Of a stretch of 64,000 nucleotides of DNA, positions 33,118 to 43,464 are shown in pieces. The first letter of the stretch is position 1. Every line of letters starts with the position of its first letter. The notes under the pieces are model-generated. The model did no database searches. It worked only from the letters and a program-made list of their open reading frames with translations, and was not told the origin of the DNA. A program made the translations under genes and the position numbers. This DNA comes from Tsukamurella pulmonis (lineage in GTDB: Bacteria > Actinomycetota > Actinomycetes > Mycobacteriales > Mycobacteriaceae): NCBI RefSeq assembly GCF_900103175.1, contig NZ_FNLF01000002.1, forward strand, positions 3,362,136 through 3,426,135, given 5' to 3'.

Positions 33118-35253
33118 GTGTCCACAGACCACCGCTCCCCCGCCCCCGGCGCCGCCCACCCCCTCGGCGCCGTCCCCCAGCCCGGCGGCGTGAACTTCGC
33201 CGTGCACGCGCCCCGCGCGACCGACGTCTGGGTCTGCCTGATCGAGACCGACGAGTCCGGTACGCGGCACGAGCAACGCGTGCGGCTGCCCGCGCAGACC
33301 GCCGGCGTGCACCACGGCTTCGTCGCCGGGATCGGCGAGGGCACCCGATACTGCCTGCGCGCCGCCGGCCCGTGGGACCCCGGCAACGGCCTGCGCTTCA
33401 ACGAGCACAAGGCCCTCATCGACCCCTACGCCCGCCGTATCGAGGGCGACCTCGGCGACGGTGCCGCCCTGCTGCCCTACGACGAGGACGGTGGACCGTC
33501 GCAGACGGATTCGCTCGCCGACATCCCGCTCGCCGTGGTCACCGCAGCCCCGCCCGCGCCCGAGCCCGGCCCGGGTGTGCCCTGGGAGCGGACGGTGATC
33601 TGCGAGGTGCACGTCGGCTCGTACACCGCGCGGCACCCGGACGTCCCGGAGGAGCTGCGCGGCACCTACCTGGGCCTGGCCCAGCCGGCGGTGATCGAGC
33701 ACCTGCGCCGCATCGGCGTCACCGCGGTCGAGTTGTTGCCCGTGCAGGCGTGCCTCACCGAGCCCGGGGTCCGCGACCGCGGCATGCGCAACCACTGGGG
33801 CTATTCGACGGGGGCCTACTTCGCACCCGACCCGCGGTACGCCGCGCGGCCCGGCCACGAGGTGGAGGAGTTCGCCGAGCTGGTCTCGGCGCTGCACGCC
33901 GCCGGGCTCGAGGTGCTGATGGACGTGGTCTACAACCACACCGCCGAGGAATCGGTGGCCGGTCCGTCGCTGTCCTGGCGCGGCCTCGACGCCCCCGGCT
34001 ACTACCTGCTCGAGGACGGCGACGACCTCGACTACACCGGCTGCGGCAACACGGTCGACTGCGCCTCGCCGCCGACCGTGCGGATGGTGCTCGACAGCCT
34101 GCGGTACTTCGCCGGCGAGCTCGGCGTCGACGGCTTCCGGTTCGACCTGGCGAGCGTCCTCGGCCGCGGCCGCACGGGGGCGGGGCCGCAGGGCCCGGTG
34201 ATCCCGTTCGACCACCGCGCGGCGCTGCTGACCGCGATCGCCGCGGACCCCGTGCTGTCCACCCGCAAGCTCATCGCCGAGCCCTGGGACGCCACCGCCG
34301 AGGGCTACCGGGTGGGCGGCTTCCCGCCCGTCTGGGCCGAGTGGAACGACCGCTACCGGGACACGGTGCGCGACTTCTTCGCGGGCGGTGCGACGGTCGG
34401 CGCACTGGCCTCCCGGGTCTCGGGCAGCCAGGACCTGTTCGGCGCGCAGGGCCGCACGCCCTTCTCGTCGATCAACTTCGTCACGGCCCACGACGGTTTC
34501 ACGGCCCGCGACCTGGTGAGCTACGAGCGCAAGCACAACGAGGCCAACGGCGAGAACAACCGGGACGGCACCGACAACAACCACTCGGTGAACCACGGGT
34601 TCGAGGGCGGCACGACGGATCCCGCGATCCTCGCGGCACGCGCGGCCCACGTGCGGGCCCTGCTGGCCACGCTGCTGCTCTCCACGGGCACGCCCATGCT
34701 GCTCGGCGGCGACGAGCTGGGGCACACCCAGTTCGGCAACAACAACGCCTACTGCGTGCCGGAGGGAACGCCCGCCGCCGACGCCTTCGCGGTGGACTGG
34801 GCCGCCGCCGACGCGGACCTGACCGCGTTCGTCGCGCGCGTCGCGGCGGTGCGCCGGGCGGCGCCGGTGCTGCGCCAGCACGAGTTCTTCGACGGCCGCG
34901 CCACCAAGGACGGCGAGCCCGACCTCGCCTGGTTCGGCGCCGACGGTGCCGAGATGTCCGGCGAGGCGTGGCAGTCGCCGCAGGTGCGCACGCTGCAGGC
35001 CTGGGTCGACGGTTCCGACGTCCGCGCGCCCGGCCGCGACGGCGCGGCACCGGAGAAGGACGCGCTCATCGTCTGGCACGCCGGCGGCGAGGCGGTCGTC
35101 GTCCTCGGCGGCCCGGCGTCGTGCACGCACGACTGGGAGCTGATCATCGACACCACCGCCCCCACGGGCGAGCCGTCGGGGCGGACGGTGTACCCGTCGC
35201 GCGCCGAGGTCACCGTCTCCGGTCCGACGGTGCTGGCCTTCCAGCAGGTCTGA
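33118..35253 (+). CDS. glgX: GH13 glycogen debranching/isoamylase-type enzyme (GlgX-like)
   Basis: 711 residues from GTG 33118 (VSTDHRS), chosen because it follows a leaderless -10; an ATG at 33109 lies inside that box. An N-terminal CBM48 domain (about 1-130, HPLGAVPQPGGVNFAVHAP) precedes the barrel. GH13 regions: DVVYNHT, VDGFRFDLAS (Asp nucleophile), LIAEPWDA (Glu acid) and NFVTAHDGFTARDLV. The NHSVNHGFEGGTTDPAI loop is typical of the GlgX/TreX group. Function: hydrolysis of alpha-1,6 branches of glycogen. It fits with the glucan genes at 16-19 kb. Confidence 0.9.
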   Translation: MSTDHRSPAPGAAHPLGAVPQPGGVNFAVHAPRATDVWVCLIETDESGTRHEQRVRLPAQTAGVHHGFVAGIGEGTRYCLRAAGPWDPGNGLRFNEHKALIDPYARRIEGDLGDGAALLPYDEDGGPSQTDSLADIPLAVVTAAPPAPEPGPGVPWERTVICEVHVGSYTARHPDVPEELRGTYLGLAQPAVIEHLRRIGVTAVELLPVQACLTEPGVRDRGMRNHWGYSTGAYFAPDPRYAARPGHEVEEFAELVSALHAAGLEVLMDVVYNHTAEESVAGPSLSWRGLDAPGYYLLEDGDDLDYTGCGNTVDCASPPTVRMVLDSLRYFAGELGVDGFRFDLASVLGRGRTGAGPQGPVIPFDHRAALLTAIAADPVLSTRKLIAEPWDATAEGYRVGGFPPVWAEWNDRYRDTVRDFFAGGATVGALASRVSGSQDLFGAQGRTPFSSINFVTAHDGFTARDLVSYERKHNEANGENNRDGTDNNHSVNHGFEGGTTDPAILAARAAHVRALLATLLLSTGTPMLLGGDELGHTQFGNNNAYCVPEGTPAADAFAVDWAAADADLTAFVARVAAVRRAAPVLRQHEFFDGRATKDGEPDLAWFGADGAEMSGEAWQSPQVRTLQAWVDGSDVRAPGRDGAAPEKDALIVWHAGGEAVVVLGGPASCTHDWELIIDTTAPTGEPSGRTVYPSRAEVTVSGPTVLAFQQV

Positions 35254-35258
35254 GACGC

Positions 35259-36578
<1,320 letters not shown>

Positions 36579-38315
36579 TTACACCTTCGCGTCGCCACGC
36601 TCCTGCGAGTGCTTGTCACCCACACCCGGGCCCGAGTGGGCCTCGGTGCGCATGCGCTCGACCATGTGCGGGTAGTGCAGCTCGAACGCGGGGCGCTCGG
36701 AGCGGATGCGCGGCAGCTCGGTGAAGTTGTGCCGCGGGGGCGGGCAGCTGGTGGCCCACTCGAGGCTGTTGCCGAAGCCCCACGGGTCGTCGACGGTGAC
36801 GACCTCGCCGTAGCGGTAGCTCTTGAAGACGTTCCACACGAAGGGCAGCGTCGAGGCGCCCAGGATGAACGCGCCGACCGTCGAGATCTGGTTCAGCGTG
36901 GTGAAGCCGTCCGTGTCGAGGTAGTCGGCGTAACGACGCGGCATGCCCTCGGCGCCGACCCAGTGCTGCACGAGGAAGGTCATGTGGAAGCCGATGAAGG
37001 TGAGCCAGAAGTGCCAGCGGCCCAGGCCCTCGTCGAGCATGCGGCCCGTCATCTTCGGGAACCAGAAGTAGATTCCCGCGTAGGTGGCGAACACGATGGT
37101 GCCGAAGAGCACGTAGTGGAAGTGCGCGACCACGAAGTAGGTGTCGGACACCGCGAAGTCGAGCGGCGGCGACGCCAGGAGCACACCGGTCAGGCCACCG
37201 AAGAGGAAGGTCACGATGAAGCCGATCGAGAACAGCATCGGCGACTCGAACGTTATGTGACCTCTCCACATGGTGAGGATCCAGTTGAAGAACTTCACGC
37301 CCGTGGGCACCGCGATGAGGAAGGTCATGAAGCTGAAGAAGGGCAGCAGCACCGCGCCGGTGGCGTACATGTGGTGCGCCCACACCGCGACGGAGAGCGC
37401 CGCGATGGCCAGCGTGGCCAGGACCAGGCCGCTGTAGCCGAAGATCGGCTTGCGGCTGAACACGGGGAAGATCTCGGAGACGATGCCGAAGAAGGGCAGC
37501 GCGATGATGTAGACCTCGGGGTGGCCGAAGAACCAGAACAGGTGCTGCCACAGGATGACGCCGCCGTTGGCGGGGTCGTAGATGTGGGCGCCGAACTGGC
37601 GATCGACCTCGAGGCCCATCAGAGCGGCGGTCAGCAGCGGGAAGGCCAGCAGGATCAGCAGCGAGGTCACCAGGATGTTCCAGGTGAAGATCGGCATGCG
37701 GAACATCGTCATGCCGGGTGCGCGCATGCAGACCACGGTGGTGACCATGTTGACGGCGCCGAGGATGGTGCCGAGACCACCCACGCCGAGACCCATGATC
37801 CACAGGTCGGCGCCGGGGCCGGGCGAGTACAGCGCGTCCGTCAGCGGGGTGTACGCGGTCCAACCGAAGTCGGCGGCACCACCGGGGGTGATGAAGCCGG
37901 CGATGACCATGATGGCGCCGAACACGAACAGCCAGTAGCCGAAGGCGTTCAGTCGCGGGAAGGCGACGTCGGGCGCGCCGATCTGCAGCGGCAGCACGAA
38001 GTTGGCGAAGCCGATGACGATCGGCGTCGCGTACAGCAGCAGCATCACGGTGCCGTGCATCGTGAACAGCTGGTTGAACTGCTCCGTGGAGAGGAACTGC
38101 AGGCCCGGGTTCGCCAGCTCGGCGCGCATGAGCAGCGCCATCAGACCACCGATGAGGAAGAACGCGAAGCACGTGACGATGTACATGATGCCCAGCGTCT
38201 TGTGATCGGTCGTCGTCACCAGCTTGTAGATGAACGACCCCTTGGGCCCGGTCCGCTGCGGGTACGGACGTGCGGCGGTCACCTCGACTGCCGGACGATG
38301 CGCTTGCGCGGTCAC
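36579..38315 (-). CDS. ctaD: Cytochrome c oxidase subunit I (aa3 type)
   Basis: 578 residues from GTG 38315 ([12 protein letters not shown]), preceded by AGGAGG. About 12 transmembrane helices. Heme and copper ligands: His in [15 protein letters not shown], the CuB His/Tyr pair in [17 protein letters not shown] in [14 protein letters not shown], and HFHYVLFG for the paired low- and high-spin hemes. It is the catalytic core of the terminal oxidase that reduces O2 and pumps protons. In Mycobacteriales ctaD is separate from ctaC/ctaE and the qcr genes. Matches Rv3043c. Confidence 0.96.
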   Translation of the reverse strand: MTAQAHRPAVEVTAARPYPQRTGPKGSFIYKLVTTTDHKTLGIMYIVTCFAFFLIGGLMALLMRAELANPGLQFLSTEQFNQLFTMHGTVMLLLYATPIVIGFANFVLPLQIGAPDVAFPRLNAFGYWLFVFGAIMVIAGFITPGGAADFGWTAYTPLTDALYSPGPGADLWIMGLGVGGLGTILGAVNMVTTVVCMRAPGMTMFRMPIFTWNILVTSLLILLAFPLLTAALMGLEVDRQFGAHIYDPANGGVILWQHLFWFFGHPEVYIIALPFFGIVSEIFPVFSRKPIFGYSGLVLATLAIAALSVAVWAHHMYATGAVLLPFFSFMTFLIAVPTGVKFFNWILTMWRGHITFESPMLFSIGFIVTFLFGGLTGVLLASPPLDFAVSDTYFVVAHFHYVLFGTIVFATYAGIYFWFPKMTGRMLDEGLGRWHFWLTFIGFHMTFLVQHWVGAEGMPRRYADYLDTDGFTTLNQISTVGAFILGASTLPFVWNVFKSYRYGEVVTVDDPWGFGNSLEWATSCPPPRHNFTELPRIRSERPAFELHYPHMVERMRTEAHSGPGVGDKHSQERGDAKV

Positions 38316-38338
38316 AAATCCTCCTGCCCTGGGCCTAT

Positions 38339-38361
38339 CGGTACCGCGGCTGTCGGTACCG
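38339..38361. promoter_or_regulatory. Tandem CGGTACCG palindromes upstream of ctaD
   Basis: The 8-bp palindrome CGGTACCG occurs at 38339-38346 and 38354-38361, a 15-bp period, 24 bp before the ctaD start. Repeated palindromes at this position suggest an operator for the oxidase gene. Confidence 0.4.
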
Positions 38362-38561
38362 GCTTGCGGCCTCTTCAATCAGGTCTTTCGGGCGATGTTC
38401 GCTCACGGCGGACGTCACCCTTGTGGGGTAAGCGTAGCCCCTCGCCCCCGGGCTTGTCCTCGCGGTCCTACTCTGCGTCGTACTCGCGTCGCGGAACGGG
38501 CGCACAGGGCCGCTGCTGCTACCGTGACGCACGGCCGGAACTACAGGTGAGGACAGTCGTC

Positions 38562-39506
38562 GTGAACAGGGTCGGAACTTCCAGGGCGGGCGCCGCGATA
38601 GCGCTCGCCGTCGTCGCCGGCACGGCACTGACGGCGTGCGGCGGGTCGGAGCCGATCCAGCAGCCCTTCGCCTCGATCGCCACCACGACCACCCGCCTCG
38701 CGTCGGCGAACATCATCGGCCTCGACCGGACGCCGGACGAGGCGTGTGCGGCCCCTGTCGCCGGCGGCGCCGCACCCGCCGCGATCGCCGTGGCCGACCC
38801 CGCTCTGCTGGACGGCCTCTGCGCCCTGGGCCTGCAGGAGCGGGTGAAGGCCGTCGGCGGCGACGTCCCGACGTACCTCGGCACGACGCTCGCCAAGGCC
38901 CCGAAGCTCACCGACGGCGTGCGCGCCGACCTTGCCGTCGGCACGGCCCGGTCGGCGGAGGCGAACCGTCGCGCGGGCCGGACGGTGACCGTCCCGGCAC
39001 CGTCGGAGGACTGGCGCCGCAGCTTCCTCGCCCTCGCGGATGCGGTGCGCATGCCGGCCGAGGCCCGCGCCGTGCTCGACGCCTACCAGCGCGACGCGGC
39101 CGAGAAGTCCGTGAAGATCGACGCGGTGCACAACACGGTCTCCCTGGTGCGGTTCACCGCCGACGGCAAGTCCCTCGCACTGGGCACCTCGGCGCTGGCG
39201 GCGCAGGTGCTCGCCGATCTCAAGGTCGTCCGTCCCGAAGTCCAGCGCACCCCGGAGGCCGTCGAGATGTCGGATTCCGACGTCTCCGCCGCCGAGGGCG
39301 ACCTGATCTACGTGGGCTACGAGGGCGATCAGGGGCGCGAGCACGGCATGGCCGTGATGACCTCGACGCCGTGGAAGAAGCTGCGCGCGGTGGTCGCGAA
39401 GCGGCAGCTCCTGGTGCAGGACTCCGCGTGGTTCTCGGCGGGCGGCCCCGTGGCGGCGGGGATCGTGCTGCACGACGTGAGCAACACCATCAAGGCGTCC
39501 TCCTAG
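38562..39506 (+). CDS. fecB: FecB-like periplasmic-binding lipoprotein (Rv3044 type)
   Basis: 314 residues from GTG 38562, 8 nt after GAGGA; a GTG at 38547 is also in frame. The signal peptide (VNRVGTSRAGAAIALAVVAG) ends in lipobox LTAC at about residue 27. The mature protein is a helical-backbone substrate-binding protein of the Fe3+-siderophore type: LCALGLQERVKAVGGD, LVRFTADGKSLALGTSALAA, then GDLIYVGYEGDQ and VAKRQLLVQDSAWFSAGGPV. In M. tuberculosis FecB (Rv3044) is tied to siderophore use and envelope integrity. No permease or ATPase is nearby, so it must work with components elsewhere. Confidence 0.88.
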   Translation: MNRVGTSRAGAAIALAVVAGTALTACGGSEPIQQPFASIATTTTRLASANIIGLDRTPDEACAAPVAGGAAPAAIAVADPALLDGLCALGLQERVKAVGGDVPTYLGTTLAKAPKLTDGVRADLAVGTARSAEANRRAGRTVTVPAPSEDWRRSFLALADAVRMPAEARAVLDAYQRDAAEKSVKIDAVHNTVSLVRFTADGKSLALGTSALAAQVLADLKVVRPEVQRTPEAVEMSDSDVSAAEGDLIYVGYEGDQGREHGMAVMTSTPWKKLRAVVAKRQLLVQDSAWFSAGGPVAAGIVLHDVSNTIKASS

Positions 39507-39520
39507 CCCCGACCCCACTC

Positions 39521-39559
39521 GACGAGCGCCCCGGAGCCCCACGGCCCGGGGCGCTCGTC
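39521..39559 (+). terminator. Strong hairpin after fecB
   Basis: GACGAGCGCCCCGG at 39521-39534 and CCGGGGCGCTCGTC at 39546-39559 pair perfectly over 14 bp with an 11-nt loop, starting 15 nt after the fecB stop. No T-tract. Confidence 0.7.
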
Positions 39560-39753
39560 GTGCGCGAGGACGCACCGCCGAACCGCCGCCGATCACCGTG
39601 ACGCCCCTCACATCGGACGGGTAAAACCGCAGGCCCAGAGCTCGGTGTACACCTGTTCACGGATTCCTCCCGCGCAGGCCTTCATTCATGCTTGTCGCAA
39701 GTGATAGCCTGAAGGCGATTGAATCTCATACGCGGCTTCTACCAGCACAGATG

Positions 39754-39773
39754 TCTGTGGGATTTCCCACAGA
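39754..39773. promoter_or_regulatory. Perfect 9+9 palindrome in the leader of the diiron oxygenase gene
   Basis: TCTGTGGGA at 39754-39762 and TCCCACAGA at 39765-39773 are exact complements with a TT centre. It lies 56 bp before the ATG, downstream of the likely -10, so it could be an operator or form an mRNA hairpin. Confidence 0.5.
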
Positions 39774-39829
39774 AGCGAAGCGGAACACGCAGGTACGAGC
39801 CGACAGAGGGTGCCAGGAAAGGATCAATC

Positions 39830-40849
39830 ATGGCCCTGCTGAACATGCCCCGAATGACGCACATGGCGCGGATGCGCGGTCGCTCGTTCGCCGGACAGGC
39901 CGAGTACGAGCAGACGCTCAACGACCTGTCGGAGGCCTCGGTCCGCCGCAACTTCGATCCCTACATCGACATCGATTGGGACTCCCCCGAGCTGGCGATC
40001 GTCCCCGACGACCCGCGCTGGGTCTGCAACCCGCGGTTCGACCCCATCGGCCGCCATCCCTGGTACCAGGCGCAGCCGCTGGCGAAGCAGATCGAGATCG
40101 GCATGTGGCGCCAGGCCAACGTCGCCAAGGTCGGCCTGCAGTTCGAGTCGATCCTGATCCGCGGCATCATGCAGTACACCGCCGTGCAGCCGAACAACTC
40201 CCCCGAGTTCCGCTACGCCACGCACGAGGCGAAGGAGGAATGCCAGCACACGCTGATGTTCCAGGAGTTCGTCAACCGCGTGGGCATGGACGTCCCCGGT
40301 GGCGCGTGGTGGTTCCGTCGGCTCTCGCCGATCATCCCGCTCGCGGCGACGACCTTCCCGAACATCTTCTACATGGGCGTGCTGGCCGGCGAGGAGCCGA
40401 TCGACCACCTGCAGAAGCAGTTCCTGCGCTCCGCGGACACGCAGCACCCGGCGATGACCTCCGTGATGCAGATCCACGTGGCCGAGGAGGCCCGCCACAT
40501 CGGCTTCGCGCACCAGCTGCTCGAGCACAAGATCCCCACGCGCGGCCCGGTGCCCCGTTTCCTGCTGTCGCTGGCCCTGCCGCTGGTGATGCGCATCCTG
40601 CTGGGCGCCATCATGGTGCCGCCGAAGCAGTTCTGGGACACGTTCGAGATCCCGCGCGAGGTCAAGAAGGACATCTTCTGGCGCTCGCCGGAGTCGAAGC
40701 ACCTCAAGCGCGAGGTCTTCGGCGACGTGCGGATGCTCGCGCAGCGCACCGGCCTGATGAACCCCGTCGCCCGCGTGCTGTGGCGCGTCCTGGGCATCGA
40801 CGGTCGCGCTTCGCGATTCCGCAGCGAGCCCTCGTACACGGCGCAGTAG
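39830..40849 (+). CDS. AurF-like diiron oxygenase
   Basis: 339 residues from ATG 39830, preceded by AGGAAAGGA. Carboxylate/histidine diiron motifs are visible: Glu near QFESILIRG, E-x-x-H-type THEAKEECQHTLMFQEF and VAEEARHIGFAHQ, matching the AurF/CmlI group (p-aminobenzoate N-oxygenase-like). These cytoplasmic enzymes use a mu-oxo diiron centre and external electrons to oxidise amines or alkyl groups. The ferredoxin-reductase gene begins about 90 bp downstream and could supply electrons. The low-GC leader suggests regulated expression. Substrate unknown. Confidence 0.85.
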   Translation: MALLNMPRMTHMARMRGRSFAGQAEYEQTLNDLSEASVRRNFDPYIDIDWDSPELAIVPDDPRWVCNPRFDPIGRHPWYQAQPLAKQIEIGMWRQANVAKVGLQFESILIRGIMQYTAVQPNNSPEFRYATHEAKEECQHTLMFQEFVNRVGMDVPGGAWWFRRLSPIIPLAATTFPNIFYMGVLAGEEPIDHLQKQFLRSADTQHPAMTSVMQIHVAEEARHIGFAHQLLEHKIPTRGPVPRFLLSLALPLVMRILLGAIMVPPKQFWDTFEIPREVKKDIFWRSPESKHLKREVFGDVRMLAQRTGLMNPVARVLWRVLGIDGRASRFRSEPSYTAQ

Positions 40850-40942
40850 TCTTCAACAGCCCCGAATATCCGGCTCGGCGGTCACCCGCCGAGCCGGACC
40901 CGTATCCCGGCCCGGATGCGGATGACCCCGCCAGGAGGCGCC

Positions 40943-42466
40943 ATGCCCCACGTGATCACCCAGTCCTGCTGCAGCGACGCGTCCTGCACGTTCGCGTGCC
41001 CCGTCAACTGCATCCACCCGACGCCCGATGAGCCGGGCTTCGCGACGGCCGAGATGCTGTACGTCGATCCGACCACCTGCGTCGACTGCGGCGCCTGCGT
41101 GACGGCGTGCCCCGTGGACGCGATCGGGCCCGCGCACCGCCTTCCCGAGGAGCACAAGGTCTACATCGAGCTCAACCGCTCGCTCGCCGCCGCCGATCCG
41201 GCGAACTCGTCGCTCGGCGGTCCCAACCCGCAGGAACGCAGCCGGCCGCCGATGGCGCACACGGTGCCCCCGAAGATCCTTCCGATCCCCGACGGGAACG
41301 TCGTCAGTGTCGGCGTGATCGGCAGCGGCCCCGCCGCGATGTACGCGGCCGACGAGTTGCTGCGCTACCCGGGCGTCACCGTCGACGTCTACGAGAAGCT
41401 GTCCACGCCCTACGGCCTGGCCCGCTTCGGCGTCGCGCCCGACCACCTGCGCACCCGCAAGGTCTCCGGCCTGTTCGACAAGGTCGCGGCGGACCCGAAC
41501 TTCCGGATCCACCTCAACACCGAGGTGGGCTCGGACGTGAGCCTCGAGGAACTGCGCACCCGGCACGACGCGATCGTCGTCGCCGTCGGCGCCAGCACCG
41601 ACAAGAAGCTGGGCATCACCGGCGAGGACCTCCCGAACGTCCGCAGCGCGACCGACTTCGTCGCCTGGTACAACGGCCACCCCGAGCACAAGGGCGACGC
41701 CGTCGACCTGACGCACGACCGCATCGTCATCATCGGCAACGGCAACGTCGCGCTCGACGCGGCCCGCATCCTCACGGCCTCCCCGGACGAGCTCGAGGAC
41801 ACCACCATCTCCCCCGCCGCACTCGCCGCCCTGCGCGAGTCGAAGGTCGAGGAGGTCGTGATCGTGGCCCGCCGCGGACCCGAGCACGCCGCCTTCACCC
41901 TGCCCGAGGCACTGGGCCTCGCGGACGAGCGCACCGTCGTCGTGCACCCCGATCCCGACGTCGCCGAGACGCTGGTCGCCGGTAGCGACTCCGAACTCGT
42001 CGGGCACAAGCTCTCGCTGCTCGAGTCGCTGGAGACCCAGTCCGATGCGCCCCGTCGCATCCGCCTGCGGTTCCTCACCACGCCCGAGTCGATCGAGGCC
42101 ACGGACGACGGCCTGGTGCTGCACGCCAAGCACACCGTCACGGGCGAGCCCATCGACCTGCCGGTCGGCATGGTGCTCACCTCCGTCGGCTACCGCGGCG
42201 TCCCGGTCCCGGGACTGCCCTTCGACGACCGTCGCGCGGTGCTGCCCAACGAGGGCGGCCGCGTCCTCGGCGACGACGATGCGCCGCTGCCCGGCGTGTA
42301 CGTCACGGGCTGGATCAAGCGCGGCCCCAACGGCTTCATCGGTACGAACAAGACCGACTCGCAGGAGACGGTCGAGAAGTTCGCCGAGGACGTCGTGGCC
42401 GGCGTGATCACGGGCCGCCCGTCGGGGAAGCGCAAGCGCCCGCTCGGCAAGTTCCTGGGCGCGTAG
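40943..42466 (+). CDS. fprB: Ferredoxin-fused NADP reductase (FprB type)
   Basis: 507 residues from ATG 40943, preceded by CAGGAGG. The N-terminal ferredoxin module (about 1-80) contains C-C-x5-C-x3-C-P (CCSDASCTFACPVNC) and CVDCGACVTACPVDAI, giving a 7Fe or 2[4Fe-4S] cluster set. The reductase follows: FAD motif GVIGSGPAAMYAADELL, VEPDHLRTRKVS-like GVAPDHLRTRK, NADP motif IIGNGNVALDAARIL and GYRGVPVPGLPFDDR near the end. It matches M. tuberculosis FprB/FprA (adrenodoxin-reductase family) and moves electrons from NADPH to ferredoxin-type partners, plausibly the adjacent diiron oxygenase. Confidence 0.92.
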   Translation: MPHVITQSCCSDASCTFACPVNCIHPTPDEPGFATAEMLYVDPTTCVDCGACVTACPVDAIGPAHRLPEEHKVYIELNRSLAAADPANSSLGGPNPQERSRPPMAHTVPPKILPIPDGNVVSVGVIGSGPAAMYAADELLRYPGVTVDVYEKLSTPYGLARFGVAPDHLRTRKVSGLFDKVAADPNFRIHLNTEVGSDVSLEELRTRHDAIVVAVGASTDKKLGITGEDLPNVRSATDFVAWYNGHPEHKGDAVDLTHDRIVIIGNGNVALDAARILTASPDELEDTTISPAALAALRESKVEEVVIVARRGPEHAAFTLPEALGLADERTVVVHPDPDVAETLVAGSDSELVGHKLSLLESLETQSDAPRRIRLRFLTTPESIEATDDGLVLHAKHTVTGEPIDLPVGMVLTSVGYRGVPVPGLPFDDRRAVLPNEGGRVLGDDDAPLPGVYVTGWIKRGPNGFIGTNKTDSQETVEKFAEDVVAGVITGRPSGKRKRPLGKFLGA

Positions 42467-42469
42467 TCT
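42464..42469 (+). promoter_or_regulatory. Leaderless -10 of the polymerase gene
   Basis: TAGTCT begins with the TAG stop codon of the reductase gene and lies 7 nt before the GTG at 42477; no ribosome site is present. Confidence 0.55.
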
Positions 42470-42476
42470 CAGCGCC

Positions 42477-43424
42477 GTGGCCTCCTCCGAGCACGGCGCA
42501 CCGATCGAACTGTCCGTCGGCGACCGGGCGGTGCGCGTCTCCAGCCCGGAGCGCGTGTACTTCCCGGCGATCGGCGCCACGAAGCTCGACGTGGTCCGGT
42601 ACTACGAGGCCGTGGCGCCCGGCATCGTCCGCGCGCTGCGCGATCGCCCGACGATGCTGCACCGCTACCCGAAGGGCGTCGACGGACCGAAGGTGCACCA
42701 GAAGCGGATCCCCGCGGGCGCCCCGGACTGGCTCCAGACGGTGGAGATCTACTTCCCCCGGTTCGGCCGCACCGCCGATGAGGTCGTGGTGACCGAGCCC
42801 GCGTCGGTGATCTGGGCGGCGCAGATGTCGACCGTCGAGTTCCACCCCTGGAATTGCCGCGCCGGCGATCTCGAGCATCCCGACGAGTGGCGCATCGACC
42901 TGGACCCGATGCCGGACTGCCCGTGGTCGCGGGTGCAGTCGGTGGCCGGCGTGGTGCGGGAAGTGCTGGACGAGTTGGGCATCCGCGGTTTCCCGAAGAC
43001 CTCCGGCGGCTCGGGCCTGCACGTCTACGTGCGGATCGAGCCCCGCTGGACGTTCTCGGAGGTCCGACGGTGCGCCCTCGCCTTCGCCCGGGAGGTGGAG
43101 CGCCGCGCACCGTCGGAGGTGACGACGGCGTGGTGGCGCAAGGAGCGCGACCCGTCCGCGGTGTTCCTGGACTACAACCAGAACGCGCGCGACCACACGA
43201 TCGCATGCGCGTACTCGTTGCGCGGCACCCCGATCGCCACCGCGTCCGCGCCGATCATCTGGGACGAGATCCCCGACGTCCATCCCGACGACTTCACGCT
43301 CCGCACCCTTCCCGCCCGCTTCGCCGAGCTCGGCGATCTGCACGCGGAGATCGACGACGAGGCGTTCTCGCTCGACACCCTCGTAGAGTGGGCCGACCGC
43401 GACGACCTCCCCCTCGCCGACTAG
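42477..43424 (+). CDS. Stand-alone LigD-type primase-polymerase
   Basis: 315 residues from a GTG. It is a LigD polymerase domain without ligase or nuclease domains: VSSPERVYFPAIGATKLDVV, MLHRYPKGVDGPKVHQKRIP, the catalytic EWRIDLDPMPDCPW with paired Asp, and GFPKTSGGSGLHVYVRI. Such proteins (PolD1/PolD2 of mycobacteria) are archaeo-eukaryotic primase-like enzymes that add ribo- or deoxynucleotides at breaks and gaps. No Ku or ligase gene is near, so it may act alone or with a distant LigD. Confidence 0.9.
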   Translation: MASSEHGAPIELSVGDRAVRVSSPERVYFPAIGATKLDVVRYYEAVAPGIVRALRDRPTMLHRYPKGVDGPKVHQKRIPAGAPDWLQTVEIYFPRFGRTADEVVVTEPASVIWAAQMSTVEFHPWNCRAGDLEHPDEWRIDLDPMPDCPWSRVQSVAGVVREVLDELGIRGFPKTSGGSGLHVYVRIEPRWTFSEVRRCALAFAREVERRAPSEVTTAWWRKERDPSAVFLDYNQNARDHTIACAYSLRGTPIATASAPIIWDEIPDVHPDDFTLRTLPARFAELGDLHAEIDDEAFSLDTLVEWADRDDLPLAD

Positions 43425-43452
43425 AATTCGATTTCTTCAACATAGTATGCAC

Positions 43453-43458
43453 TAGACT
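43453..43458 (+). promoter_or_regulatory. Leaderless -10 before the 43465 gene
   Basis: TAGACT lies 6 nt before the GTG at 43465, within an AT-richer stretch; no Shine-Dalgarno sequence. Confidence 0.55.
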
Positions 43459-43464
43459 GTTGGC

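Larger units (their letters stand above)
39507..39829. other. 323-bp intergenic region
   Basis: The stretch between fecB and the diiron oxygenase gene holds the fecB terminator (39521-39559), a region of lower GC (about 39600-39760) that should contain the oxygenase promoter, with TAGCCT at 39705-39710 a possible -10, and a perfect 20-bp palindrome at 39754-39773. I found no convincing small ORF in it. Confidence 0.6.
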
